From: Chitinophagales bacterium
GTDB lineage: Bacteria; Bacteroidota; Bacteroidia; Chitinophagales; LD1
Length of the DNA: 63,046 nucleotides
Assembly (NCBI GenBank): GCA_016786765.1
Contig: JAEUUZ010000049.1
Span: 1 to 63,046 of the forward strand
Reading direction: 5' to 3'
A model generated the notes under the pieces. That model was not told the DNA's origin and did not search any database. It was given only the letters and a program-made list of their open reading frames with translations. The translations under genes were made by a program, and so were the position numbers. Position 1 is the first letter of the stretch, and every line of letters begins with the position of its first letter. Of the stretch, positions 1 to 7,723 are shown one piece after another.

Positions 1-113
1 CTGGAAGTAGCGATAATATTTTTGAGACATCCATGAAGCAAATCTTATCCAATAGATTCGCTCATGTGCAATTTTGATTCCCTTAGTTATCCTGATTATC
101 AAAAGTTTGTACT

Positions 114-141
114 ATCTTCCGAACAGTTGGGGTGGTGACAC
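114..141. repeat. 28-nt direct repeat, copy A
   Basis: Begins ATCTTCCGAACAGT and ends GTGGTGACAC. It matches copy B at 278-305 at 24 of 28 positions; all differences lie in four consecutive bases in the middle. Its CTTCCGAACA (116-125) is also answered by an exact inverted copy TGTTCGGAAG at 148-157, so this side can form a 10-bp hairpin. Copy B lacks that partner. Confidence 0.75.
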
Positions 142-165
142 TACAAGTGTTCGGAAGAAAAATTT

Positions 166-247
166 CCGTCTTTTCGACCGAGTCCGCGAGTGGAGAAATC
201 TCAGTGAATCATAGACAGAGACTTCTCCTCGGAAGTCGAAGTGACGG
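166..247. repeat. imperfect palindromic intergenic element
   Basis: The left arm (166-202) and right arm (218-247) are inverted copies. The outer CCGTC/GACGG, then TTCGAC/GTCGAA, then GGAGAA/TTCTCC and TCTC/GAGA all pair, around a loop at 203-217; the left arm has extra bases between the inner blocks. From memory it resembles a dispersed Bacteroidota repeat containing TTTCGACC and GGAGAAATCTC, but this was not checked by search. No coding capacity. Confidence 0.65.
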
Positions 248-277
248 TTTCAGTCTATAATTTATTCACAAATTCTC

Positions 278-305
278 ATCTTCCGAACAGTAATTGTGGT
301 GACAC
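278..305. repeat. 28-nt direct repeat, copy B
   Basis: Second copy of the repeat at 114-141 in the same orientation, 24/28 identical. The two copies bracket the palindrome at 166-247, giving a repeat-palindrome-repeat arrangement. Confidence 0.75.
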
Positions 306-426
306 GAACCGAGGGAGAAGTTATCAAAACAGGTACAAGTTAGCCTGCCACAAGCCTAACACAAAACTTGCGCCAGTATGAGCTTTTTTGTATAAAAACA
401 GTACTTTTAAATAAAAAAATGTAGTA

Positions 427-1854
427 ATGCCCCAGCCTCTTAGAGTTATAATTACGTTTACCCTTCTTTTGTTGAGCTACAATACACACGCCCAAAACCT
501 TGTACCCAATGGGGATTTTGAGAATTATTATAATATTCCTGAAGTTGATGAACTAAATAATTGTGTTGGCTGGTTCAATCCTGCAAGACGAACAACACCA
601 GATTATTTTAACCGAGCTTCTCATCCTCCTAGTTATTATGCGGGTAGTTCTAGTCAATTTGCGAAAAGTGTTGGAATTCCTGATAATTGGTTTGGTTATC
701 AAAATGCACACTCAGGTAATGGTTACATTGGCATACATATGTATGATCAACTTTATTTGCCAAGAACACAAAACAGAGAATATGCTACTGTTAGATTATT
801 AAAGCCGCTAGAAGTTGGTGAAACCTACCGTGTTGAGTATTGGGTAAGTTTAGGCGAAGTTGGCAACTTTTGGGGAACTCCACCTCAAGTGTTATTCAAT
901 TTTAACGAGTTCAATAATCAAACAGATCATATTTATGCATATCCTCAAGTATTTTCAACAACAATCATTAGAGATAAGCAACAATGGTTTAAAATATCAG
1001 GAGATTTTATTGCTGATAATGGCTATAACTATCTTACAATTGGAAACTTTTTTGAACTTTCCGATTCCATTTTTATTTATGGTCCAACAAACTTAGGAAA
1101 CTATGATAAATTTACTCTTAACTTTTATATAGATGATATTATTGTTAACTACTCCCCTCCTCCAAAACCAGATTTAGGACCAGATTTTACCATGTGCGAT
1201 AATGAAAAGAGAACATTGTCTTGCAGTCTTAGCGGATACAATTATAAATGGTCAACTGGTGAAACCACTCAAAACATTGTTGTTAATAATGCAGGAGCCT
1301 ACATTGTTACTGTGGAGCGAAAAGGGGTAACCAATAGCGACACTATAATTGTAACCACAATACCATCACCCAAAATCAATCTTGGTATAGATACAGGAAT
1401 TTGCACATCTGATTCCATCGACATAACATTAACATCTGAAGAAGGTAGTTACTTTATCTGGAAGCCTTCTGACTCAACAACTCAATCTATACATGTTAAG
1501 GATTTCGGAACATATTCGGTTCATTCCCTCCTTGAAAATGGATGCAGTAGTGATGATACCATTCGAATTTACAATAATTGCCCACCTTGTTTTTCGGAAT
1601 TAAATGTTTTTCCAAACCCTGTGAAAGAACTTTTACAAATGAGCTTTATTTATAACTACGATAAGCAACATGTAAAATACCGCTTAATAAGTGATATTGG
1701 ACAGGTGATACTTTCAGATTACGTTGATTTAAAGAAAGGATTGAACAAATTAAACGTTGAACTACCTGTACTGAACACAGGCGTTTATTTTCTTGAAATG
1801 AATGTTGAGTGTGGGAAAATGAGGTGTCCCATAATGATTAAACAAGCTGATTAA
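427..1854 (+). CDS. exported protein with T9SS type A sorting domain
   Basis: A 475-residue protein. An N-terminal signal peptide ends near QAQN at residues 22-25. Residues 25-240 begin with LVPNGDFE and look like a beta-sandwich (carbohydrate-binding-like) domain common at the N-terminus of Bacteroidota surface proteins. Two Ig/PKD-like repeats follow (about 247-320 and 321-385), each starting with an LG.D....C pattern. The last ~80 residues start at ELNVFPNPVKE and end near KQAD; the FPNP motif and the GVYFLEM strand fit a type A T9SS C-terminal domain, so the protein is probably exported through the outer membrane and cleaved. The ATG at 427 gives a good signal peptide. The gene is monocistronic and convergent with the lipoprotein gene at 1968. 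The ligand is unknown. Confidence 0.85.
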   Translation: MPQPLRVIITFTLLLLSYNTHAQNLVPNGDFENYYNIPEVDELNNCVGWFNPARRTTPDYFNRASHPPSYYAGSSSQFAKSVGIPDNWFGYQNAHSGNGYIGIHMYDQLYLPRTQNREYATVRLLKPLEVGETYRVEYWVSLGEVGNFWGTPPQVLFNFNEFNNQTDHIYAYPQVFSTTIIRDKQQWFKISGDFIADNGYNYLTIGNFFELSDSIFIYGPTNLGNYDKFTLNFYIDDIIVNYSPPPKPDLGPDFTMCDNEKRTLSCSLSGYNYKWSTGETTQNIVVNNAGAYIVTVERKGVTNSDTIIVTTIPSPKINLGIDTGICTSDSIDITLTSEEGSYFIWKPSDSTTQSIHVKDFGTYSVHSLLENGCSSDDTIRIYNNCPPCFSELNVFPNPVKELLQMSFIYNYDKQHVKYRLISDIGQVILSDYVDLKKGLNKLNVELPVLNTGVYFLEMNVECGKMRCPIMIKQAD

Positions 1855-1967
1855 CTTTTATACTTTATCAGTATTTATTTGAAAGCTATAAAGGATATAA
1901 TTCAAAAGTTGTAATGCAGAAAACTTCAACCATAAGTATATTTGCAAACGCTTAATTTTATAATTAA

Positions 1968-2780
1968 TCATTTCTTGCTGATAATAGCAATTGGACGAAA
2001 TCCAACCTCAGCACTAGGCAACGGATAAAACGTTGATTTATACATAGAACAATTACTAAAAGAATCGTACCAACCACCGCCTTTACAAACCTGCTTGTCA
2101 GATGTCATCTCAGCAACGTTTCCATGTGCATTCCTAACCCCATACCGATTCGCCCAATAAGCGTCAGCTGCTACAGTGAAATATCCACCATCTTGTGCCT
2201 GATTTAATATTGTGTCGACTACCCAATGATTAAAACAATAACAGTTAATTACGTTATCAAAACCGTTAGGACAAGGCACATCAAATCCATCTTTGTTGGG
2301 CTTTGCTATCATTAACCGCCATTCTTCGTCTGTTGGCAATCGAATAAGGATGGTGTTATGCCTAAATTTACTTTTTGCTTTCTCTGTTAGCCATTGACAA
2401 TATTCGTTGGCAGCTTCCCAAGAAATACCGACTATCGGATATGTTTTAAATGCCCGATGTTGAAAATATACTCTTGGCATATGTTCACCAGCAAATGAAT
2501 ATTTTTTCCATACTGATGTATCTACAACACACACTTTATATTTTTCGGGATTAGCAACTTCAATTTCTTTGAGGAACTCTTTGTATCGCTCTTGAGTTAT
2601 CTCAAGATCAGATGCATACAAAGTTTCGTTTACACGAACAAAATTGATATTGTCTACAGAAAAATAGGTTACAGGAAAAGTACTACCGTCTTTCAGATAA
2701 ACAAAACTGCTTTTAAAAATGCTACAGCCTGAGGCAACAAACAGGATGAGAAAGACTAATACAATAACAGGGTTTTTCAT
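1968..2780 (-). CDS. FGE/SUMF1-fold lipoprotein, catalytic Cys incomplete
   Basis: A 270-residue protein. The N-terminus is hydrophobic and ends in a lipobox-like ASGC with Cys19 as the likely lipidated residue. Residues ~50-265 match the formylglycine-generating-enzyme sulfatase family: the start TLYASDLEITQERYKEFL, IVGISWEAANEYCQWL, IRLPTDEEWR, GVRNAHGNVAEMTSD and a final KGGGWYDSFSNC...GFRP. In true FGE enzymes the KGGS-Y-x-C-x4-C block carries two copper-binding cysteines. Here the first is Asp239 and only Cys244 remains, so formylglycine synthesis is unlikely. GldJ and GldK of the gliding/T9SS machinery are non-catalytic lipoproteins of the same fold, but they are much longer. A structural or ligand-binding role is inferred. 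The upstream region (2781-3201) is repeat-rich. Confidence 0.8.
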   Translation of the reverse strand: MKNPVIVLVFLILFVASGCSIFKSSFVYLKDGSTFPVTYFSVDNINFVRVNETLYASDLEITQERYKEFLKEIEVANPEKYKVCVVDTSVWKKYSFAGEHMPRVYFQHRAFKTYPIVGISWEAANEYCQWLTEKAKSKFRHNTILIRLPTDEEWRLMIAKPNKDGFDVPCPNGFDNVINCYCFNHWVVDTILNQAQDGGYFTVAADAYWANRYGVRNAHGNVAEMTSDKQVCKGGGWYDSFSNCSMYKSTFYPLPSAEVGFRPIAIISKK

Positions 2781-2887
2781 AGCGTTTATTTGTGCCGGTT
2801 ATTATATCAAACCTATACCAGCATTTTTTTGTTCCACATTAAATCTAAAAAATCCTCGAAAATATACATACAAAAAAATCCACCCTC

Positions 2888-2980
2888 GCTCGCATCTTGC
2901 GAGTGAGTCTTCAAAAAGCCTCCGGCTAAATATGAATTCATGCCAGAGGCAATAATTATAATTGCTCGCAAGATGCGAGC
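2888..2980. repeat. 93-base nested palindrome
   Basis: The 16-base arms GCTCGCATCTTGCGAG (2888-2903) and CTCGCAAGATGCGAGC (2965-2980) are exact reverse complements. Inside them GCCTCCGGC (2918-2926) and GCCAGAGGC (2942-2950) pair with one mismatch, and the centre carries ATGAATTCAT (2932-2941). Each outer arm is itself a 6-bp hairpin with a 3-base loop. All parts share a centre near 2934-2936, so the whole can fold either as one long hairpin or as several small ones. Confidence 0.8.
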
Positions 2981-3028
2981 AATGGCGATTTGTTCAGCGC
3001 GACAAATAACATTGAAGCACTATGCTTT

Positions 3029-3121
3029 GCGAGAGCGATGGAAGTGGAAATCCTTTTCCCGCTTCATAGCGGGATAAAGATTGCAACGTACAGCGCGGTT
3101 CCGATTCCGAGAGGAACTCGC
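3029..3121. repeat. structured dispersed element, copy 1
   Basis: A closing stem GCGAG (3029-3033) with CTCGC (3117-3121) encloses two hairpins. Hairpin 1 has arms 3049-3063 and 3068-3082 with a TCAT loop and 13 of 15 pairs. Hairpin 2 pairs GTTCC (3098-3102) with GGAAC (3113-3117, sharing one base with the closing stem). The unpaired GGAA upstream of hairpin 1 is shared with copy 2 at 44627-44717, while the stem sequences differ but stay paired. Strand of action is unknown; no protein is encoded. Confidence 0.7.
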
Positions 3122-3139
3122 CCAAAAGAAAAAATGAAT

Positions 3140-3166
3140 CTTGGTCGGTGGCGGAACACCAACCAA
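3140..3166 (-). terminator. probable terminator of icmF
   Basis: The inverted repeat CTTGGTCGGTG / CACCAACCAAAG has a GCGGAA loop and one mismatch. On the minus strand it is followed by a T-rich stretch (ATTCATTTTTTCTTTT) and lies about 35 bases past the icmF stop codon. Confidence 0.5.
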
Positions 3167-3201
3167 AGGGAAAAAATCTTAAATCGATAAATCTTAAATG
3201 C

Positions 3202-6200
3202 CTACATGCTTCTTCGGTACTGTCCGCCCACTTCGTATAAAGCACGGCTGATTTGCCCTAAGGAACAGTGTTTCACGGTTTCCATGAGTTCTGCAAAGAG
3301 GTTGCCGTTGTTCACCGCCACGTGTTGTAAGCGTTTCAAGGCTTCTTCACTTTTATCGGCATGGCGTTGTTTAAACGCATTCAAGGTGCTGATTTGGAAT
3401 TCTTTTTCTTCGGTTGTGGAACGAATCACCTCCGTTGGAATAATGGTAGGCGAACCGTTTTTGCTCAAGAAAGTGTTCACGCCCACAATCGGGAATTCGC
3501 CCGTGTGTTTTTGATGCTCGTAGAACATGCTCTCTTCCTGGATTTTGTTGCGTTGATACATGCGTTCCATAGCGCCTAACACGCCTCCGCGTTCGGTCAA
3601 TCGCTTGAACTCCGTCAACACAGCTTCTTCCACTAAGTCGGTCAACTCTTCAATTAAGAACGATCCTTGATTTGGGTTTTCGTTTTTAGCCGTTCCCAAC
3701 TCGCGGTTAATAATTAACTGAATGGCCATGGCTCTGCGCACACTCTCTTCGGTAGGCGTGGTGATGGCTTCATCGTAGGCATTGGTGTGCAGCGAGTTGC
3801 AATTATCGTAAATGGCATAGAGCGCCTGCAAAGTGGTACGAATATCGTTGAAGTCGATTTCCTGCGCGTGCAAACTTCTACCCGAGGTTTGAATATGGTA
3901 TTTCAATTTTTGCGAACGATCGTTGCCTTTGTATTTCTGCTTCATGGCTTTAGCCCAGATTCTGCGCGCCACACGGCCAATCACGGAATATTCGGGGTCC
4001 ATGCCGTTACTGAAAAAGAACGATAAATTAGGCGCGAAATCGTCAATGTTCATACCGCGACTCAAGTAGTATTCTACATAAGTGAAACCGTTCGATAGCG
4101 TGAACGCCAACTGGGTGATAGGATTCGCACCGGCTTCGGCAATGTGGTAACCGCTAATCGACACCGAATAAAAATTCTGCACCTTTTGCTGAATGAAATA
4201 TTCTTGCACATCGCCCATCATTTTCAACGCGAATTCGGTAGAGAAAATGCAAGTGTTTTGTGCTTGATCTTCTTTCAAAATATCGGCTTGTACGGTGCCG
4301 CGTACAGACGATAATGCTTTTGCTTTGAGTTGTTCGTATACGTCTTTCGGCAACACATCGCTGCCGCTCAAGCCCAATAGCTGCAAGCCTAAGCCGTTGT
4401 TGCCATTAGGTAATTCGCCATTGTATTTCGGCAAATCTAATGCGGCTAATTGAGCTTTTACTTGCTCTTCAAGTCCGTTGGCTTTAATGTATTTTTCGCA
4501 CTCTTGATCAATGGCAGCATTCATGAAAAAGGCCAGCACCATGGGAGCCGGACCGTTGATGGTCATACTCACCGATGTTTTCGGGCTGCATAAATCGAAG
4601 CCGCTGTAAAGTTTTTTCGCATCATCTACTGTGGCAATACTCACACCTGAGTTACCCACTTTTCCATAAATATCGGGGCGATGAGCAGGGTCTTCGCCAT
4701 AGAGAGTAACACTGTCGAACGCTGTAGATAAGCGGTGTGCAGGTTGCCCTAACGATACATAGTGAAACCGTTTGTTGGTACGTTCCGGTCCGCCTTCTCC
4801 GGCAAACATTCGCGTTGGATCTTCGCCTTCGCGCTTCAACGGAAACACACCTGCGGTGAACGGGAACTCGCCCGGCACATTTTCTTGCAATTGCCATTTC
4901 AAAATATCGCCCCAGTCTTTGTAGCGCGGCAAATACACTTTGCGAATAGAGGTGCCACTCAACGATGTGTACGTGAAAGGCAAATCCAACACTTTATCAC
5001 GCACTTGAAAGGCAAAGGTTTCGCCTGAATATTTTTTGATCTTTTCGTTCCACTCGGCAATTAACTTCCAATTTTCGGGCGCTAATCTTAATTGATAGGC
5101 GGCTAGTAAAGCGCTCACTTCTTCGCTGTTTTTCAGCTCGTCTTTGATCCCGTTGAGTTGATACAATTTTGTGGCAATGGTGCATTGTTCGTTCACCCAT
5201 TCATCGTAGCGTTCATTGTTTTCGGCTATTTCAGCCAAGTAGCGCACACGAGCCGGTGGAATAATTTGCGATTTAGTAACAGTATCTTTTGATACTGTCC
5301 GTGTTCCCTCCCCTTTGGGGAGGGTTAGGGAGGGGTGTTTTTCGCTCACACTGTGCATCAACAATTCAAACAAATGGTTCACACCTGCATCGTTGAATTG
5401 GGAAGCGATAGTGCCTACTACCGGAACCTCTTCATCTTTCGCTTGGAAGATATTATGACTGCGTTTGTATTGTTTACGGACATCGGCCAAGGCATCTAAT
5501 GCTCCGGCTTTGTCGAATTTATTGATGGCAATCACATCGGCATAATCCAACATGTTGATTTTCTCTAACTGTGTGGCTGCACCATATTCGGGCGTCATCA
5601 CCAACAACGATACGTTGCAATAATCCAAAATAGATGCATCGCTCTGACCGGTTCCCGCACTTTCCAAAATAATGAAATCGAAATGAGCTGCCTTGCAAAC
5701 ATCAATGGCTTCTTGTACGTGTACGCTGAGGGCTTTGTCGCTTTCGCGGGTTGCCAGCGAACGCATGTAAGCGCGTGGATTCGAAATAGAGTTCATTCGA
5801 ATTCTATCGCCCAACAATGCTCCGCCTGTTTTCTTTTTACTTGGGTCAACCGAAATAACGGCAATGGTTTTATTGGTATAGTGTTTTAAAAATCTGCGTA
5901 CAATTTCATCGGTTACCGAAGATTTTCCGGCTCCTCCGGTTCCGGTAATGCCTAAAACAGGAATAGTTGACGGTTGTGTTTTTACAGTAGACTTTCCGTT
6001 CTCTGCCAGTGTAATTAATTGTGCAATCGATTTCCATTCCTTCGGACTTAAGGTATCTGCATCTCCGCTAAAGGTATTCAGTGTTTCAAAATCGCAAGCA
6101 TTCACCACTTCTTCAATCATACCTTCGAGGCCAAGGGTACGGCCATCGTCAGGCGAATAAATTTTAGTGATACCATATTGGTGCAGTTCTTCAATTTCGG

Positions 6201-6510
6201 TAGGCAAAATGGTTCCACCGCCACCGCCAAAAATTTTGATATGTCCGCAGTTGCGTTCTTTCAACAAATCGTGCATGTATTTAAAGAACTCTACGTGTCC
6301 GCCCTGATACGATGTAAGGGCAATACCTTGAGCATCTTCTTGAATAGCGGCTTCCACTATTTCTTGTGCGCTGCGGTTGTGACCCAAGTGAATCACTTCG
6401 GCCCCTTTAGCCTGCATAATTCTGCGCATTATATTAATGGCGGCATCGTGTCCATCGAATAGCGATGCGGCTGAAACGATTCTAACTTTGTTCTTCAATG
6501 GTAAACTCAT
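3202..6510 (-). CDS. icmF: fused isobutyryl-CoA-type mutase IcmF
   Basis: A 1102-residue cytoplasmic enzyme in the known IcmF order: B12-binding domain, G-protein chaperone, acyl-CoA mutase. The B12 domain (1-140) has DGHDAA with His21 as probable cobalt ligand and a glycine run at 95-99. The MeaB-like GTPase (about 185-390) has Walker [10 protein letters not shown] (K196) and NKFD (330-333). The mutase (about 415-1102) includes [12 protein letters not shown]. IcmF enzymes interconvert isobutyryl- and n-butyryl-CoA with adenosylcobalamin, and the G domain helps load and protect the cofactor. The start is the ATG at 6510, where the B12 domain begins; an upstream in-frame extension is not conserved-looking. 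Oddity: the linker after the G domain (about 391-412) is encoded by palindromic repeat DNA (5279-5335). It is divergent from the transketolase half and has no methylmalonyl-CoA epimerase neighbour. IcmF assignment, rather than plain MutB, rests on the fusion order. Confidence 0.93.
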   Translation of the reverse strand: MSLPLKNKVRIVSAASLFDGHDAAINIMRRIMQAKGAEVIHLGHNRSAQEIVEAAIQEDAQGIALTSYQGGHVEFFKYMHDLLKERNCGHIKIFGGGGGTILPTEIEELHQYGITKIYSPDDGRTLGLEGMIEEVVNACDFETLNTFSGDADTLSPKEWKSIAQLITLAENGKSTVKTQPSTIPVLGITGTGGAGKSSVTDEIVRRFLKHYTNKTIAVISVDPSKKKTGGALLGDRIRMNSISNPRAYMRSLATRESDKALSVHVQEAIDVCKAAHFDFIILESAGTGQSDASILDYCNVSLLVMTPEYGAATQLEKINMLDYADVIAINKFDKAGALDALADVRKQYKRSHNIFQAKDEEVPVVGTIASQFNDAGVNHLFELLMHSVSEKHPSLTLPKGEGTRTVSKDTVTKSQIIPPARVRYLAEIAENNERYDEWVNEQCTIATKLYQLNGIKDELKNSEEVSALLAAYQLRLAPENWKLIAEWNEKIKKYSGETFAFQVRDKVLDLPFTYTSLSGTSIRKVYLPRYKDWGDILKWQLQENVPGEFPFTAGVFPLKREGEDPTRMFAGEGGPERTNKRFHYVSLGQPAHRLSTAFDSVTLYGEDPAHRPDIYGKVGNSGVSIATVDDAKKLYSGFDLCSPKTSVSMTINGPAPMVLAFFMNAAIDQECEKYIKANGLEEQVKAQLAALDLPKYNGELPNGNNGLGLQLLGLSGSDVLPKDVYEQLKAKALSSVRGTVQADILKEDQAQNTCIFSTEFALKMMGDVQEYFIQQKVQNFYSVSISGYHIAEAGANPITQLAFTLSNGFTYVEYYLSRGMNIDDFAPNLSFFFSNGMDPEYSVIGRVARRIWAKAMKQKYKGNDRSQKLKYHIQTSGRSLHAQEIDFNDIRTTLQALYAIYDNCNSLHTNAYDEAITTPTEESVRRAMAIQLIINRELGTAKNENPNQGSFLIEELTDLVEEAVLTEFKRLTERGGVLGAMERMYQRNKIQEESMFYEHQKHTGEFPIVGVNTFLSKNGSPTIIPTEVIRSTTEEKEFQISTLNAFKQRHADKSEEALKRLQHVAVNNGNLFAELMETVKHCSLGQISRALYEVGGQYRRSM
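5279..5335. repeat. palindromic repeat inside icmF
   Basis: Two adjacent perfect hairpins lie within the icmF reading frame. ACAGTATC-TTTT-GATACTGT spans 5279-5298. CCCTCCCC-TTT-GGGGAGGG spans 5306-5324 and is followed by TTAGGGAGGGG to 5335. Read on the minus strand they encode the linker [11 protein letters not shown] and following residues. The second looks like an intergenic repeat translated in frame. Confidence 0.75.
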
Positions 6511-6548
6511 ATTCCTTCCCTTAGCGGTTATTATCGATAAAATACAGA

Positions 6549-6582
6549 CGAAGTTATAAGAATGAGACAAATGAAAAGCAAA
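6549..6582 (-). promoter_or_regulatory. candidate Bacteroidota promoter of icmF
   Basis: On the minus strand TTTG (6582-6579), 22 bases, then TAACTTCG (6556-6549), one mismatch from the phylum's TAnnTTTG -7 box. It would give a leader of about 30 bases before the ATG at 6510. Pattern match only. Confidence 0.3.
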
Positions 6583-6618
6583 TCGGGCAAAATTATTCCC
6601 TATTGTGGAGCGAATTAC

Positions 6619-6650
6619 TTTGAAAAAAATCAAGCTAAACTATATCTTTA
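6619..6650 (+). promoter_or_regulatory. candidate Bacteroidota promoter of transketolase half
   Basis: TTTG (6619-6622), 20 bases, then TATCTTTA (6643-6650), close to the TTTG-N~20-TAnnTTTG consensus. The predicted start near 6657 lies ahead of the chosen ATG at 6695, which supports that start over any further upstream. Confidence 0.4.
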
Positions 6651-6694
6651 GTCGCGACAAAAAATCCATTTCCCGAACAACAATTTTATACCCA

Positions 6695-7540
6695 ATGGCG
6701 AACATTCAACAGTTGAAAGACCTCAGTACACAAATCAGAAGAGATATTTTACGCATGGTGAATGCCGTTGCTTCAGGGCATCCGGGCGGTTCTATGGGTT
6801 GCACCGAATATTTTGTGGCTTTGTATTTCGAAATTATGAAACACAATCCGGCATTCCATATGGATGGGGCAAACGAGGATTTGTTTTTCTTGTCGAACGG
6901 ACACATTTCCCCTGTGTTTTACAGCACCTTGGCGCGTAGTGGGTATTTCGATGTAGCGGAATTGGCTACGTTCCGAAAATTGAATACGCGTTTGCAAGGA
7001 CACCCTACTACACACGAACATTTGCCGGGCATTCGAATGGCTTCGGGCTCTTTAGGTCAAGGGCTTTCCGTAGCATTAGGGGCTGCAAAAACGAAAAAAA
7101 TGAATGGCGATTCATCGCTTGTTTTCTCTTTGCATGGCGATGGGGAATTTCAAGAAGGACAAATTTGGGAAGCCTTGATGTTTGGTGCACAATTCAAATT
7201 AGATAATGTGATTGCCACTATGGATTACAACGGCAAACAAATTGATGGCGATACCGATGATGTGATTTCGTTAGGCGACATTGAAGCGAAAATCAAAGCC
7301 TTTGGTTGGGATACGCTATGGATTGAAAACGGTAACGATATCGAACAAGTGCTGGCCGGTTTGAATGAAGCAAAAGCCCGCACCGGAAAAGGGAAACCTG
7401 TTTTTGTGATTATGCGTACACAGATGGCGTATGGTGTTGATTTTATGCAAGGACAGGGCAAATGGCACGGTAATGCTCCAAGCAACGAACAGTTGGAAAA
7501 AGCATTGGCGCAATTGCCTGAAACGGTGGGAGATTATTAA
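6695..7540 (+). CDS. transketolase, N-terminal (TPP-binding) subunit
   Basis: A 281-residue protein equal to the first half of transketolase. Visible marks are ASGHPGGSMG with His29, a second histidine in SNGHISPV, QGHPTTH (His103), GSLGQGLSVALGAA and the thiamine-diphosphate motif GDGEFQEGQ starting at 148, ending with Asn179. Transketolase moves two-carbon ketol units in the pentose phosphate pathway, and split forms need a separate C-terminal subunit carrying the pyrimidine and C-domains. No C-terminal half follows: the next gene (7724) is a secreted surface protein after 183 non-coding bases. The partner must be elsewhere if the enzyme works as usual. The ATG at 6695 fits the family start (MANIQQLK) and lies behind a candidate promoter at 6619-6650. 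It is transcribed divergently from icmF. Confidence 0.9.
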   Translation: MANIQQLKDLSTQIRRDILRMVNAVASGHPGGSMGCTEYFVALYFEIMKHNPAFHMDGANEDLFFLSNGHISPVFYSTLARSGYFDVAELATFRKLNTRLQGHPTTHEHLPGIRMASGSLGQGLSVALGAAKTKKMNGDSSLVFSLHGDGEFQEGQIWEALMFGAQFKLDNVIATMDYNGKQIDGDTDDVISLGDIEAKIKAFGWDTLWIENGNDIEQVLAGLNEAKARTGKGKPVFVIMRTQMAYGVDFMQGQGKWHGNAPSNEQLEKALAQLPETVGDY

Positions 7541-7723
7541 GTAATTGCCCATTATTAAATCGATTGTTTTCTGCCTTTAAGCGCTCAACAATTTAGTATA
7601 CATAACTTTCCTCAGACTTATTCGTATTCATTAGCATACATTTCTATAATACTGTTCACAGGTTATAAAAATGTTACATAAGATATTTGCTGAAAAACTA
7701 GTTTTGACTCAGAATTTTAAAAC

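Larger units (their letters stand above)
1..426. other. gene-free left end with repeats
   Basis: No coding region can be supported before the start codon at 427. The stretch holds a palindromic element at 166-247 flanked by a direct repeat (114-141 and 278-305), described separately. The last 60 bases are A/T-rich and probably carry the promoter of the gene at 427, but no clean TTTG/TAnnTTTG pair was found. Confidence 0.6.
2781..3201. other. repeat-rich intergenic region
   Basis: About 420 bases between the start of the FGE-like lipoprotein gene and the end of icmF. It contains no supportable gene. In order it holds a 93-base nested palindrome (2888-2980), a structured repeat (3029-3121) and a terminator-like hairpin (3140-3166), plus a short direct repeat ATCTTAAAT just after the icmF stop on the minus strand. 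Confidence 0.6.

Noticed and set aside
1968-2780. Sulfatase maturase for the sulfatase at 18619
   Set aside because: The catalytic cysteine pair is incomplete (Asp239) and the genes are 16 kb apart.
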